From assembly GCA_025349905.2 (NCBI GenBank), contig MU624706.1, forward strand, positions 1 to 30,074: a stretch of DNA of 30,074 nt, given 5' to 3'. Position 1 is the stretch's first letter. Each line of letters starts with the position of its first letter. This DNA is from Blastocladiella britannica (Eukaryota > Blastocladiomycota > Blastocladiomycetes > Blastocladiales > Blastocladiaceae). Position numbers and translations under genes: made by a program. Of this stretch, positions 29,651-30,074 are shown piece after piece. The notes beneath the pieces were generated by a model. It was not told the origin of the DNA. It saw nothing but the letters and a program-made list of their open reading frames with translations, and made no database searches.

Positions 29651-30074
29651 CCTTTTTTACTCCGCTGCCCCTGAGGGTGCGAACGTGGCTGGCGGGCGAG
29701 ACAAGTCTTCTTTATATTTTCCCCCACTCAGCTGGGCACAAACCCCTAATAATCGGATACTCGGCTCCGTCTGGGCCACTATTCCTGCCATCTACTTATG
29801 CACGGTTATAGGCCGGAAGCTCGACTTGGTTGTGCAAGACCCGGTGGGCCTTGGCAGAGATGTTAGCGACGGCGAGAGCATCACGGTTCCACCACTGGCT
29901 CTTGCAGTTAACGCTGGGGCAGCGCAGCAAGTGGTGTACCCATCAGGTCATTTCCTGGAGTACTGCGACGCGCAGAACGAGGTTGCTGACACGGTTGGGT
30001 ACGTGTATGTGCCATGATCTTTTTCCTGCTGTGTAGCGGTATGGGGCGACTGCGGTGCTTACTACCCCGCCGCG
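29651..30074 (+). other. Right-edge region; possible exon of a plus-strand gene continuing outside
   Basis: A frame from about 29815 to 29999 reads as plausible protein (LDLVVQDPVGLGRDVSDG, LALAVNAGAAQQVVYPSG, FLEYCDAQNEV). It is bounded by an AG at GTTATAG before 29815 and by a strong GTACGT donor at 30000. A possible acceptor TGTGTAG at 30037 leads into further open sequence to the window end. If real, this is an internal exon with earlier exons in 29651-29800, but that short space contains no convincing ATG exon. I do not recognise the protein. The 38-bp intron would be shorter than all but one model here, so this remains tentative. Confidence 0.3.

Noticed and set aside
1..30074. CRISPR arrays, prokaryotic operons, transposons, tRNA or rRNA genes
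   Set aside because: No spaced direct repeats, no transposase or reverse-transcriptase motifs, and no tRNA cloverleaf or rRNA sequence was recognised by eye; a tRNAscan or Rfam search would be decisive.

Overview
The window is nuclear DNA of a eukaryote, almost certainly a zoosporic early-diverging fungus. The best fit is Blastocladiomycota, something Allomyces-like. The basis is GC-rich coding sequence cut by many very short GT-AG introns (about 50-90 bp, AT-rich, often with poly-T/poly-A runs), almost no intergenic space, and a gene mix of PRP4 kinase, ALG7, an ER DnaJ, a GATA factor, a class C GPCR, a CHASE-type sensor kinase, Trp-rich EWW-repeat and LRR proteins. The species name is inference. 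All multi-exon models were built by hand from splice signals; reading phase closes across every junction, but no transcript evidence was available.

Left part (1-7.1 kb): the 3' end of a probable GPI-anchored protein (+), then three minus-strand genes. These are an eight-unit leucine-rich-repeat protein, a six-exon alpha-helical protein ending in a HIMEI decapeptide repeat, and an EWW-repeat protein. Between about 5.5 and 6.9 kb lies a stretch that looks like a broken minus-strand gene whose plausible protein segments fall in different frames, next to a 20-base poly-C run.

Middle (7.1-15.7 kb): a GATA zinc-finger transcription factor (+) converges on a Hippo/MST-type STE20 kinase (-). The kinase has a 10-nt microexon and a disordered tail of about 780 residues. 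Then ALG7 (-), first enzyme of N-glycan assembly, and an ER-luminal DnaJ chaperone (+) start only 77 bp apart, a probable shared promoter for two secretory-pathway genes. A 10-base assembly gap lies in a DnaJ intron.

Right part (15.7-30 kb) is a run of membrane-receptor-like genes: two tandem seven-TM paralogues (+), a secreted-kelch single-TM protein (+), a nine-exon class C GPCR with a PH-like C-terminus (-), and a CHASE-like/PAS/HisKA sensor (+) with a poorly conserved ATPase region. The spliceosomal kinase PRP4 (+) sits between the last two and shares a short divergent promoter with the GPCR. The last 425 bp may hold the start of another plus-strand gene cut by the window edge.
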